Assembly (NCBI RefSeq): GCF_000488255.1
Contig: NZ_KI530754.1
Coordinates: 558,001-622,000 of the forward strand
Source: Acinetobacter indicus CIP 110367
GTDB lineage: Bacteria; Pseudomonadota; Gammaproteobacteria; Pseudomonadales; Moraxellaceae
DNA length: 64,000 bases
Direction: 5' to 3'
In this document: positions 36,541 through 49,541 of the stretch, piece by piece
Position numbering within the stretch: position 1 is the first letter of the stretch
How the letters are laid out: each line of letters begins with the position of its first letter
Translations under genes and position numbers: made by a program
The notes under the pieces: model-generated
The model's database searches: none
What the model saw: only the letters and a program-made list of their open reading frames with translations
What the model was told of the DNA's origin: nothing

Positions 36541-36543
36541 GAC

Positions 36544-38157
36544 TTATTGGATCTCCACATTTTCGAGTTGAGTGCTTACCTGTTCGGTCACGTCAACTAG
36601 CTCTTGAACTGGAATGTAGCTGTTTGCTAACCACGCCATGCTTGAATTGGAAATATCAAGGAAGCTTTGTGGATACAGACCAAGCCATAACAGACCAACG
36701 GCACAAATTAACAGAATCACAATTTCACGCGCATCCAGATCTTTTAACAGATTGCTGTAATGCTGTTTTTGCTCTTCGTTTGGTGTACCAAATAATGCTT
36801 TGTGAATCAGGATCAGACCATAAAGACCTGCAAACACCAGACTCACTGCAGCAATAATTGTAAATACAGGGAACTGGTTGAATGAACCCATCAGAATCAG
36901 GAATTCACCAATAAAGTTACCCAGACCCGGGATACCGACCAATGCTGCCACGAAGAACATCAGGAAGAAGGCCAGATACGGGAATTGACCACGAATACCA
37001 CCCATCAGACGCATGTCACGGGTATGCACACGTTCATAGACCTGACCACACATAATGAACAATGCAGCAGATGACAAGCCATGTGCCAGCATCATGATCA
37101 TTAAGCCTTGGTAAGTCAGGATATTACCTGCGTAAATCGCCAGTAACACAAAGCCCATGTGCGAAATAGAGGTATAAGCCAACAGGCGTTTCATATCGGT
37201 TTGCTGGAAGGCACACCAAGCGCCGTAGAAAATACCAATTAAACCGAAAATAATCGCGATGTCTGCAAACTGTGCAGAAGCCGCCGGGAAGAATGGAATC
37301 ACAAAACGGAGTAAACCGTACGCTGCAGTCTTAATCAAGATACCTGCAAGGTCAACAGAACCTGCTGTTGGTGCCTGTGCGTGGGCATCTGGTAACCAGC
37401 CGTGTAACGGGAAAACTGGAAGTTTTACCGCAAAGCCGATGAACATACAGATCATGAAGGCATAAGCCACTGCTGGTAACTGTGCATCAAGCGTATTCGC
37501 CACCGCTAACAGATAGTGGTAGTTGAACGAGATGGTACCTGACAGCATGTAACCGTAAATCACCAGCCCCAGGATACCGATCAGCATGATCAGACCTGCA
37601 ACCTGTGTATAGATGAAGAACTTGGTTGCTGCATAAACACGCGATTTACCATCTGCCCCTTTATGCCCCCAAAGCGCAATCAGGAAGTAGATTGGAACCA
37701 GCATCATCTCCCAGAAGAAGAAGAACAGGAACAGGTCAATCGCCAGGAATACACCAATTACGCCACCTAAAGACCATAACAGGTTCAGGTGGAAGAAGCC
37801 CACGTTCTTCTGGATTTCACCCCAAGAACAGCCGACGGCCAAAATACCCAGCAGCGCTGTCAGGCCAACCATGAGTAATGATAAGCCATCTACCGCCAGG
37901 TGAATGTTAATGCCCAGGGTTTGAATCCAAGGCAACTGGAATTGGGCAGCCCAGCTTGGAACCTGTGCACCCAATTCATATTGATACGTACCTGATTGCC
38001 ATAACGCCAGGGTCAGACCCAGCGTTACCAGCATACCCACCAGCGCAATATAGCGCGGCAGTTTGTCGTCGAGCTTGTCGACGATCCAACAAATAAAACC
38101 TGCAATGAACGGAACGAGGATCAGTGCGGGTAAAATGATATTGTTTGGAGCTTCCAT
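36544..38157 (-). CDS. nuoM: NADH-quinone oxidoreductase subunit M
   Basis: This 537-residue antiporter-like proton-pumping subunit of complex I has around 14 membrane helices. Family segments include FWEMMLVPIYFLIALWGHKG (the conserved glutamate), LPVFPLHGWLPDAHAQAPT and MKRLLAYTSISHMGFVLL. GGGGAAATAAG precedes the ATG. It starts only one base after the nuoL stop, which suggests translational coupling. Confidence 0.96.
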   Translation of the reverse strand: MEAPNNIILPALILVPFIAGFICWIVDKLDDKLPRYIALVGMLVTLGLTLALWQSGTYQYELGAQVPSWAAQFQLPWIQTLGINIHLAVDGLSLLMVGLTALLGILAVGCSWGEIQKNVGFFHLNLLWSLGGVIGVFLAIDLFLFFFFWEMMLVPIYFLIALWGHKGADGKSRVYAATKFFIYTQVAGLIMLIGILGLVIYGYMLSGTISFNYHYLLAVANTLDAQLPAVAYAFMICMFIGFAVKLPVFPLHGWLPDAHAQAPTAGSVDLAGILIKTAAYGLLRFVIPFFPAASAQFADIAIIFGLIGIFYGAWCAFQQTDMKRLLAYTSISHMGFVLLAIYAGNILTYQGLMIMMLAHGLSSAALFIMCGQVYERVHTRDMRLMGGIRGQFPYLAFFLMFFVAALVGIPGLGNFIGEFLILMGSFNQFPVFTIIAAVSLVFAGLYGLILIHKALFGTPNEEQKQHYSNLLKDLDAREIVILLICAVGLLWLGLYPQSFLDISNSSMAWLANSYIPVQELVDVTEQVSTQLENVEIQ

Positions 38158-38158
38158 C

Positions 38159-40054
38159 TTATTTCCCCACGACCTGAGTCACGACCACGACCAGCAGTAA
38201 AACAACAACACCGAGGGCCATACTAGAGGCGTATTCGCGCAATGAACCGGTTTGACGTGAACTGGTAAAGCTGTTGCCTGCTTTAACAATTGCAGGAAGC
38301 ACCAGCCACAAGCCATCAATCGGATCGCGACCTAAAATTTTAGCGATAAGCAGGTAAGGCTTCACGAATACGATGTCATACAACGCATCGAAACCAAGTG
38401 CATTACGGCAGATATTGGCCAGACCTGAACCCAGAGAAGTCTGAGCAAAGCCTTTTACGGCATTGTAAGCAAACGCAAACAGCACCACGCCAACAGCAAG
38501 ACCTGCCAAAGCAACCCCAATCGCGATGTATTCAGCACCATGTGCACCGGCTTCAAGCGCTTCAGGAATAATGAAGGCTGGAATTTGTGCAGCATCCAGA
38601 ATGCTCATCACTGGTGCTTTCAGCACAATCGCCAGACCCGTTGAAAGCACTGCCAGAATTGCCAGTGGAGCCCAGTAAGTAATGCCTTTGATTTCATGAT
38701 AAGGCGTGTTTTCTTTGCCGAAGAATACTACCCAGATTAAACGGAAAGTATAAATAGACGTTAAGAACGCACCTGCAACACCCACCCAATACAGTGTATT
38801 GAAGACTGGTACGCCAGCTAAGTGACTTTGTGTCCACACCGCGGCCAGAATCGCATCTTTAGAGAAGAAGCCGATGGTCAGGAATGGAATGGCTGCCAAG
38901 GCACCGCCACCAATCGCGAAACATGCAAACAGGAATTTGTTCTTGTAGAACAGACCGCCCATCTTGAAGATGTTTTGTTCGTGATGGTAAGCCAGAATCA
39001 CTGCACCTGAAGACAAGAATAATAATGCCTTGAAGAATGCGTGAGTCAGCATGTGGAACAGACCTGCCTGGTACGCTTCAGCACCCACGGCCATAAACAT
39101 ATAACCGAGCTGACTCATGGTTGAGTAAGCCAGAATACGTTTGATGTCGGTTTGAACCAGCGCTGCAAAACCAGCCACCAGCAAGGTTACTGCACCGGTA
39201 ATAGAAATGAAGATCATCACTTCTGGTGCAAGTTCAAATACGCTGAACATACGGCAGCATAGATAAACACCCGCAGTCACCATGGTTGCCGCGTGGATTA
39301 ACGCAGATACTGGCGTCGGACCTGCCATCGCATCTGCCAACCAGGTTTGTAACGGGATTTGCGCAGATTTACCGGCAGCACCCAGGAACAACATTAAGGC
39401 TGTCCAGATGGTAATTGATGAGCTTTGGGTCATAACCGCAGCAGCATTCTCAACGATGTACTGTGTATTCAGGGTACCGAACTGTTGGTACAGTAAGAAC
39501 AGTGCAATCAGCAGGAATACATCACCAACACGCGTTACGGTAAATGCTTTAATGGCAGCAAAACCGTTGGCCGGGTTCTGGTAGTAATAACCGATTAACA
39601 GGTAAGAACACAGACCTACGCCTTCCCAACCTAAGAACAATAACGCCAGGTTATCGCCCAGTACCAGCAGTAACATGCTGGCTACGAACAGGTTGAAGTA
39701 AGAGAAGAAACGTGCAAAGTCTTCCTCACCACGCATATACCAAGATGCGAAGATGTGAATCAGGAAACCAACACCGGTAATCATGCCCATCATCAGCAAC
39801 GATAAGCCGTCAAGCTGCAAGCTGATGCCTGGGGCAAAATCACCCACGCTAAACCACGTCCACAAATGCTGAACGTAAAGTTCTTTACCGTTATTGACAA
39901 AGTCAAGGCCGGCAATCAGGGCAAATAATGCCGATAGACCAACTGCCCCTACCCCGATAATCGCCGCAACTTTCTCAGGAAGATTGTGACGCCCTGCCGC
40001 TAATATAATAAAACCGATTAGCGGGAACAAAATTGTTAAATATAAATAACTCAT
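38159..40054 (-). CDS. nuoL: NADH-quinone oxidoreductase subunit L
   Basis: This 631-residue distal proton-pumping subunit of complex I is built like NuoM/N but with a long C-terminal lateral helix and anchor (about residues 520-631). Segments seen are [39 protein letters not shown] and [20 protein letters not shown]. Its start overlaps the nuoK stop by 4 bases (ATGA), typical of tightly coupled nuo genes. Confidence 0.97.
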   Translation of the reverse strand: MSYLYLTILFPLIGFIILAAGRHNLPEKVAAIIGVGAVGLSALFALIAGLDFVNNGKELYVQHLWTWFSVGDFAPGISLQLDGLSLLMMGMITGVGFLIHIFASWYMRGEEDFARFFSYFNLFVASMLLLVLGDNLALLFLGWEGVGLCSYLLIGYYYQNPANGFAAIKAFTVTRVGDVFLLIALFLLYQQFGTLNTQYIVENAAAVMTQSSSITIWTALMLFLGAAGKSAQIPLQTWLADAMAGPTPVSALIHAATMVTAGVYLCCRMFSVFELAPEVMIFISITGAVTLLVAGFAALVQTDIKRILAYSTMSQLGYMFMAVGAEAYQAGLFHMLTHAFFKALLFLSSGAVILAYHHEQNIFKMGGLFYKNKFLFACFAIGGGALAAIPFLTIGFFSKDAILAAVWTQSHLAGVPVFNTLYWVGVAGAFLTSIYTFRLIWVVFFGKENTPYHEIKGITYWAPLAILAVLSTGLAIVLKAPVMSILDAAQIPAFIIPEALEAGAHGAEYIAIGVALAGLAVGVVLFAFAYNAVKGFAQTSLGSGLANICRNALGFDALYDIVFVKPYLLIAKILGRDPIDGLWLVLPAIVKAGNSFTSSRQTGSLREYASSMALGVVVLLLVVVVTQVVGK

Positions 40055-40359
40055 CCGCGCATCTCACTAGCAGCATCCACATCCAGGTGATGGAAGCGAT
40101 GATAGAACTGAAGGACGATCGCAAGACCGATACACGCCTCTGCCGCAGCCAGCGTCAGAATCAAGATGAACATGATCTGGCCATCTGGTTGTACCCAGGC
40201 ACTACCCGCCAGAACGAACGCAAGTGCTGCTGCGTTCATCATGATTTCAAGGCTCATTAAAATGAATAACAGGTTGCGTCGCACCATTACACCGTAAAAA
40301 CCCAGTGCAAAAAGAATGGTTGCAACGATCAAACCATGTTCTAAAGGGATGTTGCCCAT
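40051..40359 (-). CDS. nuoK: NADH-quinone oxidoreductase subunit K
   Basis: This 102-residue subunit of complex I has three membrane helices. The conserved glutamates lie in [16 protein letters not shown] and [13 protein letters not shown]. These contribute to the proton path near the quinone module. It overlaps nuoJ by one base and nuoL by four. Confidence 0.95.
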   Translation of the reverse strand: MGNIPLEHGLIVATILFALGFYGVMVRRNLLFILMSLEIMMNAAALAFVLAGSAWVQPDGQIMFILILTLAAAEACIGLAIVLQFYHRFHHLDVDAASEMRG

Positions 40360-40880
40360 TATTGTTTTTCCTCTTCTGCACCTGGTTCACGTTTACCTAA
40401 GTGGAATGCTGCAACCAGGGCTGCTAGCAATAACATCGCGGCAACTTCAACCAATAATAAATAGTGAGTAAAGAGTGCTTGACCGACTTCTTTAGGACCA
40501 ACAATTTCGGTTCCCATGACAGCTGGCGTGCTGGAGTAATCCGATGCAAGCATCCATACCAGAACCAGACCCATCAAGAAGCTCATTAATGCTGGATATG
40601 CCCATGCAGATGAGTTGAGCCATTTGCTCTCTTGTTCAACAGTTTGCTGACCCAAGTTCAACATCATCACCACGAACACGAATAACACCATGATCGCGCC
40701 GGCATACACAATAATTTCCAGGGCACCGGCAAACGGTGCACCCACAATCATGAACATCCCTGCAACAGCAAGTAATGACACGATCAAGCTCAGTAACGCA
40801 TGTACTGGGTTCGTGTTGGTGACAACACGAACAGTAGAGATAATGGCCACGAGTGCCATCAAATAAAACGGCCACATCAT
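40359..40880 (-). CDS. nuoJ: NADH-quinone oxidoreductase subunit J
   Basis: This 173-residue membrane subunit of complex I has five helices. The conserved region around helix 3 is [21 protein letters not shown]. It overlaps nuoI by 4 bases and nuoK by 1. It ends in a charged cytoplasmic tail ([12 protein letters not shown]). Confidence 0.94.
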   Translation of the reverse strand: MMWPFYLMALVAIISTVRVVTNTNPVHALLSLIVSLLAVAGMFMIVGAPFAGALEIIVYAGAIMVLFVFVVMMLNLGQQTVEQESKWLNSSAWAYPALMSFLMGLVLVWMLASDYSSTPAVMGTEIVGPKEVGQALFTHYLLLVEVAAMLLLAALVAAFHLGKREPGAEEEKQ

Positions 40881-41419
40881 GGTAATAGACTCCGTACATC
40901 AACAGGTGCACTTTCTTTTTGTGCTTGACCTTTGTCTTTACCTGTAACTGCCATACCGGTTACACGGTAGAAGTTATAGTCAGGATATTTACCCGGACCT
41001 GAAATCAGCAAGTGTTCTTTTTCATAGACCAGGTCCTGACGAACATATTCACCCAATTCAAAGTCTGGTGTCAGCTGAATTGCAGTTGTCGGGCAGGCTT
41101 CTTCACACATACCGCAGAAGATACAGCGAGAGAAGTTGATACGGAAAAATTCCGGATACCAACGACCATCTTCCTGCTCTGCTTTTTGCAGTGAAATACA
41201 GCCCACTGGACACGCAACGGCACACAGGTTACAGGCAACACAGCGCTCTTCGCCATCTGGGTCACGTGTAAGCACGATACGACCACGGAAACGCGGTGGT
41301 ACGATTTCTTCGGCTGGCACTTCCGGATATAAAATGGTGTCACGTTTGCGGGTTGCGTGGCTGAACACCATCCACAACGAGCGCACGATTGACCCAAATC
41401 CAGCTAGAAACTTATACAT
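40877..41419 (-). CDS. nuoI: NADH-quinone oxidoreductase subunit I
   Basis: This 180-residue peripheral subunit carries two [4Fe-4S] clusters (N6a and N6b). The ligand motifs are [16 protein letters not shown] and [16 protein letters not shown]. It passes electrons towards NuoB. A short amphipathic N-terminus docks on the membrane arm. It lies 16 bases after nuoH. Confidence 0.96.
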   Translation of the reverse strand: MYKFLAGFGSIVRSLWMVFSHATRKRDTILYPEVPAEEIVPPRFRGRIVLTRDPDGEERCVACNLCAVACPVGCISLQKAEQEDGRWYPEFFRINFSRCIFCGMCEEACPTTAIQLTPDFELGEYVRQDLVYEKEHLLISGPGKYPDYNFYRVTGMAVTGKDKGQAQKESAPVDVRSLLP

Positions 41420-41435
41420 TTTGTTCTCCCTGCCC

Positions 41436-42437
41436 TTACCACAAGATAACCGCGCCAGTAACCAGCAGGTTCACCAACGCTAATGGCAAGCAAATTTTCC
41501 AGCCAAAGTTCATTACCTGGTCATAACGTGGACGCATTAAAGAACCGCGTGCCAGAACGAACATCATTACAAAGAATGCTGTTTTGATAATGAACCAGAA
41601 TGCTGGAGGTAAGAAATCAAGACCGAATGGCGCTAACCAGCCACCGAAGAATAACGTCACGATCAGCGCAGAGATCAGCACCACGTTGACGTATTCCGCA
41701 ACGAAGAACATCCCCCATTTCATACCGCCGTATTCGACGTGATAACCTTCTGCCAATTCCTGTTCTGCTTCTGGTTGGTCAAACGGGTGACGGTGCGTTA
41801 CCGCAACACCTGCAACCACGAAAATCAAGAAGCCCAAGAACTGAGGAATTACAAACCAGACGTCTTGCTGTGCTTCTACAATTTCACGCATGTTGAATGA
41901 GCCGGCAATTGCCACCACACCCATCAGGGAAATACCCAGGAACACTTCATAAGAAATGGTTTGCGCTGCAGAACGTAGACCACCCAGCAATGCATATTTG
42001 TTATTTGATGACCAGCCACCAAACAGAACCGCATAGACTGCAATACCCGCCATTGCCATAAAGAACAGCAGGCCGATGCTCATGTCTGCCACACCTAAAT
42101 ACGGTGATACAGGAATAACCATGAACGACAGTACCGCAGTTGCCATTGCAACTGCAGGTGCCATACGGAAAGTCAGCTTGTCAGCGAATTTTGGTGTCCA
42201 GTCTTCTTTGAACATGATTTTCAGCATGTCGGCGACAATCTGGAACATACCGCCCGGACCTACACGGTTCGGACCATAACGGTCTTGCCATAAACCGAGC
42301 AGACGACGCTCGATAAATGACATTAATGCTGCAACCAGTACCACAACCAGCAAGATCACAATCGCTTGAATGACTGAATAGGCAATTGGCCAGTTCTCAG
42401 CCCAAAGCGGTGTTTGACGCATTAATTCTTGTTCCAT
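41436..42437 (-). CDS. nuoH: NADH-quinone oxidoreductase subunit H
   Basis: This 333-residue subunit, with about eight helices, forms the quinone-binding cavity with NuoB and NuoD. Conserved segments are [46 protein letters not shown] (given here only as the position near residue 215) and RARYDQ-like [13 protein letters not shown] near the end. It lies 3 bases after nuoG. Confidence 0.95.
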   Translation of the reverse strand: MEQELMRQTPLWAENWPIAYSVIQAIVILLVVVLVAALMSFIERRLLGLWQDRYGPNRVGPGGMFQIVADMLKIMFKEDWTPKFADKLTFRMAPAVAMATAVLSFMVIPVSPYLGVADMSIGLLFFMAMAGIAVYAVLFGGWSSNNKYALLGGLRSAAQTISYEVFLGISLMGVVAIAGSFNMREIVEAQQDVWFVIPQFLGFLIFVVAGVAVTHRHPFDQPEAEQELAEGYHVEYGGMKWGMFFVAEYVNVVLISALIVTLFFGGWLAPFGLDFLPPAFWFIIKTAFFVMMFVLARGSLMRPRYDQVMNFGWKICLPLALVNLLVTGAVILW

Positions 42438-42440
42438 GAA

Positions 42441-45119
42441 TTATACTCCTACCGCGACTGACACAGGCTCAGCAAGAGATACCGTCGGTGCTAGACCAAT
42501 TGGGTAACCAATATAACCTGTAGGTAAATATTCAATCACTTGAACTGGAAGAACAATTGAAGTCTCGCCTGCTTTCACAGTGATCTTCTGACCATCTTTC
42601 AGGTTCAAACGGCTTGCATCCTGTTCACCCACGGCAAACATGGCTTCAGGAATACGTGATTCCATCGCTGGTGTTTTAATGGTGAATTCACCTGACGCAA
42701 AAATATGATGCATTGGCACCAAACGGAAGCTGTCCGGATTGGCCAATACAGGGCTTGGTGCTACGAAGCTACGTGCTGGACGTTTTGGTAAACGGTCGAA
42801 TAAACGTACGCCTGAATCACCACCTTTTAAGTGACCGCCCACGTTGTCCTGGAATTTGTTCCAGGCCTGTGGCGAGTTCCAGCCTGCAGACCACGCAAAT
42901 GGCACCAGTGCAGATGGCGTCTGATTACCGACATAACCTTCCATCGAGAAAGTTAATGCAGAATCGACATCGGTCGGCTGTTTTGGTTCGTGAATCGAAA
43001 GCGGTGCACGAATGGCAGTACGGCCTGAGTAACGACGTGGTTCACGTGCCACTTTCAGACCATGGACACGGAAGCCCGCATCTGGTGCAACGTCTAAAAT
43101 ACCTTCTAATGCCGGTACGTTTTTCGCTACAGACTCGATCACATCATCCAGCAAGGTCCATGAAATCGCTTTACCTTTCATGCCAGTTTCAAGGGCATGT
43201 AACCAGCGCCAAGATTCTTTAATCGCCAGTTCCGGCTTGTAGTAGCTTGGGTCATACACTTGATAGAAACGCTGTGCACGGCCTTCTTGCGATACCACAG
43301 TACCATCACCTTCAGCGAAGCTTGCTGCTGAAAGTACGATGTCTGCTTTCGCCACAGTCGCAGTTTCAGAGTGGTCCAGCACAATAATGTCTTTACCTGC
43401 AAGTGCAGCATCGACCTGAGCCGCTGGTAAACGACGGTAAAGGTCATTTTCCACCACAATCACAGTGTCATAGTCTTGTGCAAAGGCTTGCTCCAAGCTC
43501 TGACCACCAAAGATCGCCAAGCCCATTGAGTTCACTTCAGGAACAGTCAATGTTAAGCCTGCATTACCAAGGTTTTGAGCCACTTGAGCCGCAGCTTCCA
43601 TGATGGCAGCGTCTTGTAAGCTTGTACCAGAGATGATTAAAGGCTTCTTCGCCGCTTTTAAGGTATCTGCGATGGTTTGCGCAAATGCTTTGGCATCGTC
43701 ATCTAAACCGGTAATCACTTCGCCTTTTACGCCAGCTGCAATAGCAAAGCCTAAACGCGCGATGTCATTTGGAGATGCAACCACTTCACCAGTTGCTACA
43801 TCTGCTAGACGGGTTTGTGTTGCAGCCAGAATGTAAATCGGAGATTTCGCATCTTGCGCAATACGTTGTACTGGCTCAGCCAGCCATTCTTGAGTACGAC
43901 GCTCTGCCGCCATTTCTTTGGCTTTGTTTTTCGCCGCTTGACGAACAGATAAAGCCATACGTGGTGCAGTTTGTGTCAGGTCTTCACCCAGAATTAACAC
44001 GGCGTCATAGCTTTCAATTTCACGCATACCCGGGTTGTAAACACCTTCGGTTTGCATGATTGATGCCGCCAGTTCCACCAGACTTTGCTCTTTTTGCGAC
44101 ATACCGGTTGAGTAGTTGTCCTGACCAACCAGTTCGCGCAGTGCAAAGTTCGATTCAAGTGATGCACGTGGCGAACCAATACCCAGCACTTTTTTGCCTT
44201 GAAGATTCTCAATCACGGTGTCTAATGCCTGATCGACAGACACAGTCGTGACATTTTGACCATCACGGAATTGTGGCTGACGCGGACGATCTTCACGGTT
44301 TACATAACCGGTACCGAAACGGCCTTTGTCACACAGGAAGTACTGGTTCACTTCACCGTTGAAACGGTTTTCTACACGACGCAGTTCACCATAACGCTCA
44401 CCCGGAGAAATGTTACAGCCTGAAGAACAGCCTTGGCATACGCTTGGCGCATACTGCATGTCCCACTTACGGTTGTAGCGTGCAGAGTGAGTTTTGTCGG
44501 TGAATACACCTGTTGGGCAGACCTCAGTCAGGTTACCCGAGAATTCAGATTCTAAAGTCCCTGATTCTGGACGACCGAAGTACACACGTGATGCGTTGGC
44601 ATATACGCCAAAGTCGGTACCACCAGCATAGTCTTTGTAGTAACGCACACAACGGTAACATGCGATACAGCGGTTCATCTCGTGCGCAATAAACGAACCC
44701 AGTTCCTGGTTGTAATGCGTACGCTTGGTGAAACGGTAACGACGACGGTCGTGTTGCGTCATTACAGTCATATCCTGTAAATGACAGTGACCACCTTCTT
44801 CACAGACCGGACAGTCGTGTGGGTGGTTGGTCATCAAGAATTCAACAACAGAAGCACGGAAATCTTTTGCTTCTTTGTCTTCAATCGAGATGTAGGTATT
44901 GTCAGCAGCAGGCGTCATACATGACATGACCAGACGACCACGCGTATCTTCAGGATTCGCGTATTGCGTCACAGCACATTGACGGCAAGAACCGACAGAA
45001 CCTAAGGATGGATGCCAACAAAAATATGGGATGTCGATGCCAAGGCTTAAACAAGCTTGCAGCAAGTTTTCTGAGCCGTTGACTTCATACGATTTTCCAT
45101 CGACATGAATTGTAGCCAT
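42441..45119 (-). CDS. nuoG: NADH-quinone oxidoreductase subunit G
   Basis: This 892-residue peripheral subunit carries the Fe-S clusters N1b, N5 and N4. The ligands are visible in [19 protein letters not shown] (N1b), [19 protein letters not shown] (N5, His-Cys3) and [11 protein letters not shown] with EVCPTG (N4). The Cys set CQGCSSGC with FLCDKG indicates the extra N7 cluster, known in some bacteria. The remainder is molybdopterin-oxidoreductase-like but without cofactor residues. It lies 11 bases after nuoF. Confidence 0.96.
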   Translation of the reverse strand: MATIHVDGKSYEVNGSENLLQACLSLGIDIPYFCWHPSLGSVGSCRQCAVTQYANPEDTRGRLVMSCMTPAADNTYISIEDKEAKDFRASVVEFLMTNHPHDCPVCEEGGHCHLQDMTVMTQHDRRRYRFTKRTHYNQELGSFIAHEMNRCIACYRCVRYYKDYAGGTDFGVYANASRVYFGRPESGTLESEFSGNLTEVCPTGVFTDKTHSARYNRKWDMQYAPSVCQGCSSGCNISPGERYGELRRVENRFNGEVNQYFLCDKGRFGTGYVNREDRPRQPQFRDGQNVTTVSVDQALDTVIENLQGKKVLGIGSPRASLESNFALRELVGQDNYSTGMSQKEQSLVELAASIMQTEGVYNPGMREIESYDAVLILGEDLTQTAPRMALSVRQAAKNKAKEMAAERRTQEWLAEPVQRIAQDAKSPIYILAATQTRLADVATGEVVASPNDIARLGFAIAAGVKGEVITGLDDDAKAFAQTIADTLKAAKKPLIISGTSLQDAAIMEAAAQVAQNLGNAGLTLTVPEVNSMGLAIFGGQSLEQAFAQDYDTVIVVENDLYRRLPAAQVDAALAGKDIIVLDHSETATVAKADIVLSAASFAEGDGTVVSQEGRAQRFYQVYDPSYYKPELAIKESWRWLHALETGMKGKAISWTLLDDVIESVAKNVPALEGILDVAPDAGFRVHGLKVAREPRRYSGRTAIRAPLSIHEPKQPTDVDSALTFSMEGYVGNQTPSALVPFAWSAGWNSPQAWNKFQDNVGGHLKGGDSGVRLFDRLPKRPARSFVAPSPVLANPDSFRLVPMHHIFASGEFTIKTPAMESRIPEAMFAVGEQDASRLNLKDGQKITVKAGETSIVLPVQVIEYLPTGYIGYPIGLAPTVSLAEPVSVAVGV

Positions 45120-45130
45120 AGTCGAATTCC

Positions 45131-46462
45131 TTAAGCTTGTTCTACGTTGCTGGTCTGAGCTGCGGCATTCACCACTTTCGCTTCAAACTCGCCACGGAAA
45201 TATTTGAGTGCGCCCATTAACGGTTCCATCGCACCTGGTGCGTGTGCACAGAAAGTTTTACCAATCCAAAGCTTACGGGTCAGTTCCTGTAAGTGATCGA
45301 TGTCTTCTTTCGTACCCGTACCATCTTCGAGTGCTTTCAGTGCTTTCACCGCCCACGGTAAACCATCACGGCAAGGTGTACACCAGCCACATGATTCACG
45401 CGCAAAGAATTCTTCTAAGTTACGGGTTGCTGAAACCATACATTGGGTTTCATCGACCACCATCAGCAGACAGGTACCTAAACGTGAACCCGCTTTCATG
45501 ATGCTTTCTGCATCCATTGGCAGGTCAATGTGCTCAGCAGCCAAGAAGTCTGTTGATGCACCACCCGGTAACCATGCTTTCAGCTTCAGGCCGTCACGCA
45601 TACCACCGGCATGTTCTTCAATCACTTCACGTGCAGTGGTACCAAAAGGCAGTTCCCAAAGACCCGGGAATTTCACCTTACCTGATGCACCGTAAATTTT
45701 CGTACCTGGATCTTTCGATTTACCCGCAGACAGGTTGATGTACCACTCAGGACCACGTAACAAAATAGCTGGCAAGTTGTTGTAGGTTTCTACGTTGTTG
45801 ACAATCGTAGGACGACCCCACGCCCCTGCAACTTGCGGAAATGGCGGTTTGGTACGCGGATTGGCACGGCGACCTTCCAGCGAGTTAATCAGTGCAGTTT
45901 CTTCACCACAGATATAACGACCCGCGCCGGTGTGCACATACAGCTCGAAGTTCCAGCCAGAACCCAGGATGTTGTCACCCAGGTAACCTTTGGCACGAAT
46001 CTGCTCAATTGCTTCATTTAAGTATTGTGCAGCTTCGATGTACTCGCCACGGATAAAGATATAGCCGTGAGTCGCTTCCAGTGTATAAGCCGCAATCAGC
46101 ATACCTTCAATCAATTGATGTGGAAGTTTTTCCATCAACAAACGGTCTTTGAAAGTACCCGGTTCCATTTCGTCGGCATTACAGATCAGGTAACGTGGAC
46201 CTGAATTGTCATTTGGCGCCATCAGCGACCATTTGATGCCTGCCGGGAAGCCTGCACCACCACGACCTTTAACGGTTGCAGCTTTCACCACATCCAGCAC
46301 TTCAGCCGGTGTCATGCTAATGGCTTTTTTGAAGCCGGCATAACCATCAAGCGCTTCGTAATCATCTGCATTACGAACATGCTCTTGTTTACTCAAACGC
46401 CAAGTTAATGGATGAGTTTCTGGGTTACCGTCGCCATAAATTGGTTTTGGTTCGGTATTCAT
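45131..46462 (-). CDS. nuoF: NADH-quinone oxidoreductase subunit F
   Basis: This 443-residue NADH-binding subunit holds FMN and cluster N3. The glycine-rich NADH/FMN motif is [13 protein letters not shown], and the cluster ligands are in [12 protein letters not shown] and KTFCAHAPG. It forms the input module with NuoE and NuoG. It overlaps nuoE by 4 bases. Confidence 0.97.
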   Translation of the reverse strand: MNTEPKPIYGDGNPETHPLTWRLSKQEHVRNADDYEALDGYAGFKKAISMTPAEVLDVVKAATVKGRGGAGFPAGIKWSLMAPNDNSGPRYLICNADEMEPGTFKDRLLMEKLPHQLIEGMLIAAYTLEATHGYIFIRGEYIEAAQYLNEAIEQIRAKGYLGDNILGSGWNFELYVHTGAGRYICGEETALINSLEGRRANPRTKPPFPQVAGAWGRPTIVNNVETYNNLPAILLRGPEWYINLSAGKSKDPGTKIYGASGKVKFPGLWELPFGTTAREVIEEHAGGMRDGLKLKAWLPGGASTDFLAAEHIDLPMDAESIMKAGSRLGTCLLMVVDETQCMVSATRNLEEFFARESCGWCTPCRDGLPWAVKALKALEDGTGTKEDIDHLQELTRKLWIGKTFCAHAPGAMEPLMGALKYFRGEFEAKVVNAAAQTSNVEQA

Positions 46463-46968
46463 ACATACTTCTCCAATAACTGTTTAATTGATGTCACTTC
46501 AACCAGACCGTGAGTATCTTCATCAATCATTAACGTTGGACCTTTGTCACAGTTGCCCAGACAGCAGATTGGCAGCAAAGTGAAACGACCATCTGCAGTC
46601 GTTTGACCAAACTGAATACCAAGCTCGCGCTGGAACGCTTCTGCCAAAGTTTCCGCCCCCATCAAGAAGCACGCGATAGAGTCACACAAAAGAATAACGT
46701 GACGACCTACCGGTTGACGGTAAATACGGTTATAGAACGTTGCTACCCCTTCTAAATCAGCAACACTGATTGAAAGCAGTTGAGCAATCGCATTGAGCTG
46801 TGCGTCATCAATCCAGCCATTACGGCGTTGTACACACTTCAGCGCATCCAGAGATGCTGCACGTGGGTACGGATAGTGACCAATGTGATGTTCGATTTCG
46901 TGGATTTCATCCGCAGTTAAAATCCCTTCAACATTCACACGTGGCTTTTTATCAGTCAAAATCATCAT
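46459..46968 (-). CDS. nuoE: NADH-quinone oxidoreductase subunit E
   Basis: This 169-residue thioredoxin-like subunit carries the [2Fe-2S] cluster N1a. The four ligands lie in CDSIAC and CCLGNC. It belongs to the NADH dehydrogenase module with NuoF. It starts 14 bases after the nuoCD stop. Confidence 0.95.
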   Translation of the reverse strand: MMILTDKKPRVNVEGILTADEIHEIEHHIGHYPYPRAASLDALKCVQRRNGWIDDAQLNAIAQLLSISVADLEGVATFYNRIYRQPVGRHVILLCDSIACFLMGAETLAEAFQRELGIQFGQTTADGRFTLLPICCLGNCDKGPTLMIDEDTHGLVEVTSIKQLLEKYV

Positions 46969-46982
46969 AATGCGTTTACCCC

Positions 46983-48770
46983 TTAGCGATCCACGTCAGC
47001 CATTACGACATCAATTGTCGCTAAATAAATAATCAAGTCAGAGACCAGACTGCCGTTAATCACCGAAGGAATTTGCTGTAAGTGCGTGAAGGTTGGTGTA
47101 CGGATACGGGTACGATAACTCATGGTTGACTTGTCTGAAGTCAAGTAGTAGTTCGATGCCCCTTTCACCACTTCTGCCATTACAGATGCTTCACCTGCCG
47201 GCATGACAGGCCCCCAAGACACGCTCAAGAAGTGCGTAATCAGGGTTTCAATATCTTGTAATGTCTTGTCTTTTGGTGGTGGAACAGCCAGAGGATGATC
47301 CGCTTTATATGGACCAGATGGCATGTTATCCAAGCACTGCTTGATGATTTTTAAAGACTGTTCGATTTCGCGGTAGTGAACGATGACACGCGCATAGGCA
47401 TCACCTTCGTACTCCACCGGCACTTCGAAGTCATAGTTTTCATAGCCGCTGTATGGACGGTATTTACGTACGTCAAAGTCGATACCTGTTGCACGTAAAC
47501 CGGTACCTGTCACACCCCAGGCCAATGCAGATTTTGCATCGTACTGCGCTACATTGCGGGTACGGCCTTCAAACACCGAGTTTTTCAGCGCTGCAGTATG
47601 GTATTCCTTCAGACGTTTTGGCATCCACTCCAGAATCTCGCGGATCAGGTGCTGCCAGTTGTTTGGAAGGTCATGCGCGGTACCGCCAATACGGAACCAG
47701 GCTGGGTGCATACGGTAACCGGTGATCGCTTCAATCGCGTCATAAATCTTCTGACGGTCGGCGAACATATAGAATACTGGGGTCATACCGCCGGCATCCT
47801 GAATTGCTGTACCGATATAAAGCAAGTGGTTATTGATACGGAACAGTTCCGACATCATCACACGGATACATTGTGCACGCTCTGGCACCTGAATACCGGC
47901 CAGCTGCTCCACACCCATCACATACGGCATGTTTTGCGCACAACCACCGAGGTAGTCGACACGGTCGGTATACGGAATGAATGAGTGCCAGGTTTGACGC
48001 TCAGCCATTTTTTCCACACCACGGTGGTGGTAGCCGATGTCGGGTACACAGTCTTTTACTTCTTCACCATCCAGCTGCAAGATGACACGGAACGCACCGT
48101 GCGCAGATGGGTGGTTAGGACCTAAGTTCAGGAACATGAAGTCTTCGTCTTCGTTACCACGGGTCAGACCCCAGTCTTCCGGTACAAAACGTAAGTGTTC
48201 CTGTTCAAAATCCTGCTTGGCCTGGTTCTGCATATACGGGGTATATTCAGTGGCACGTGCAGAATATTCCTTGCGCAGCGGGTGACCTTCCCAATAGGTT
48301 GGCAGCAAGATACGACGGAGCATTGGATGCCCTTCGAAGTTAATGCCGAACATATCGTAAGCTTCACGCTCGTACCAGTTGGCATTTGGCCAGATATTGG
48401 TCGCAGTCGGAATATTCAGATCGTTCTCATTTAGCGCAACTTTGACACGGATATCGCTGTTACGTTCTAACGACAACAGGTGATAGAACACGGTAAAGTC
48501 AGATGCAGGCAATCCGTCGCGGTGCGTACGTAAACGCTCATCTACCGCAGACAGGTCAAACAGCATCACGTATGGACGTGACACTGTACGCAAGAACATC
48601 AAGACTTCTTGTACGCGTGCGCGCTCAACCCAGACCGTTGGAAAATCTTCAAAAGTCGTTTGCACATAGAAGTTCTCACCAAATTTGGTTTTGAGCTCTT
48701 CTACAATTGCAAATGCTGGGCGGGAATCAACTGCTGTTGATTCTGGCATAGCAATGTCAGTTTCAGCCAT
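46983..48770 (-). CDS. nuoCD: NADH-quinone oxidoreductase subunit C/D (fused)
   Basis: This 595-residue fusion joins the 30-kDa (NuoC, about residues 1-190; [11 protein letters not shown]) and 49-kDa (NuoD, about 200-595; [22 protein letters not shown] end) subunits. NuoD forms part of the quinone site with NuoB and NuoH. The fusion is usual in gammaproteobacteria. AGGAAG precedes the ATG. It is separated from nuoB by the operon's only long gap (87 bases), which can fold. Confidence 0.97.
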   Translation of the reverse strand: MAETDIAMPESTAVDSRPAFAIVEELKTKFGENFYVQTTFEDFPTVWVERARVQEVLMFLRTVSRPYVMLFDLSAVDERLRTHRDGLPASDFTVFYHLLSLERNSDIRVKVALNENDLNIPTATNIWPNANWYEREAYDMFGINFEGHPMLRRILLPTYWEGHPLRKEYSARATEYTPYMQNQAKQDFEQEHLRFVPEDWGLTRGNEDEDFMFLNLGPNHPSAHGAFRVILQLDGEEVKDCVPDIGYHHRGVEKMAERQTWHSFIPYTDRVDYLGGCAQNMPYVMGVEQLAGIQVPERAQCIRVMMSELFRINNHLLYIGTAIQDAGGMTPVFYMFADRQKIYDAIEAITGYRMHPAWFRIGGTAHDLPNNWQHLIREILEWMPKRLKEYHTAALKNSVFEGRTRNVAQYDAKSALAWGVTGTGLRATGIDFDVRKYRPYSGYENYDFEVPVEYEGDAYARVIVHYREIEQSLKIIKQCLDNMPSGPYKADHPLAVPPPKDKTLQDIETLITHFLSVSWGPVMPAGEASVMAEVVKGASNYYLTSDKSTMSYRTRIRTPTFTHLQQIPSVINGSLVSDLIIYLATIDVVMADVDR

Positions 48771-48811
48771 TGGCTTGGCTTCCTATTTAATACAAATTCA
48801 GTCAACCTAAA

Positions 48812-48851
48812 CGACAACTACACCCATAACGGGTGCACCACGATTTTGTCG
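48812..48851. other. Foldable two-stem element in the nuoB-nuoCD spacer
   Basis: The outer arms CGACAA (48812-48817) and TTGTCG (48846-48851) enclose an inner stem CACCC/GGGTG (48821-48825, 48831-48835). It has no T tract. It could be a processing or stability element in the transcript. Confidence 0.45.
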
Positions 48852-48857
48852 CTTAAA

Positions 48858-49535
48858 TTATTTAATTTCATCCATAGAGCGCAGGTTTTTCACCGCAATA
48901 CGCTGTGCTTGCTTACGGTCACGTTCTGGCATCATCTTTGGCTTATACACTGGCTTAAGATCATCACCAATCACCGCAGACAGCGGACGGCGCTCTAATT
49001 GAATTTGGTCTTGCAACAACATTAATGCCTGAATTAAGGCTTCAGGACGTGGTGGGCAACCTGGGATATACACATCGACAGGAATGATTTTATCCACACC
49101 TTGTACAACCGAATAAATATCGTACATACCGCCTGAGTTTGCACATGCACCCATTGAGATGACCCATTTTGGCTCAAGCATTTGCTCGTACAAACGCTGG
49201 ATTACTGGGGCCATTTTCACGAAACAGGTACCGGCGACAATCATGAGGTCGGCCTGACGAGGTGAAGCACGAATAACCTCGGCACCAAAACGTGACAAGT
49301 CATGCACGCCGGTTAAAGTCGTTGCATACTCTACGTAGCAGCAAGATGTACCAAAGTTAAACGGCCAAACTGAGTTCTTACGCCCCCAGTTTACTGCTGT
49401 ATGTGCCAAGTCTTCTAAACGAGTCATGAACACATTTTTATTCACTTCTTCTTCAAGCGGATCGGTAACGATCTGGCGCTCCTGAAGTGGATATTGATCA
49501 GCATCCGGATTCGCACGGGTTAAGGTATATTTCAT
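48858..49535 (-). CDS. nuoB: NADH-quinone oxidoreductase subunit B
   Basis: This 225-residue subunit carries cluster N2, the last electron carrier before quinone. The tandem cysteine motif is [14 protein letters not shown], and the other ligands are in GTCFVKMAP and [11 protein letters not shown]. It sits 6 bases after nuoA. Confidence 0.96.
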   Translation of the reverse strand: MKYTLTRANPDADQYPLQERQIVTDPLEEEVNKNVFMTRLEDLAHTAVNWGRKNSVWPFNFGTSCCYVEYATTLTGVHDLSRFGAEVIRASPRQADLMIVAGTCFVKMAPVIQRLYEQMLEPKWVISMGACANSGGMYDIYSVVQGVDKIIPVDVYIPGCPPRPEALIQALMLLQDQIQLERRPLSAVIGDDLKPVYKPKMMPERDRKQAQRIAVKNLRSMDEIK

Positions 49536-49541
49536 CCCGAG

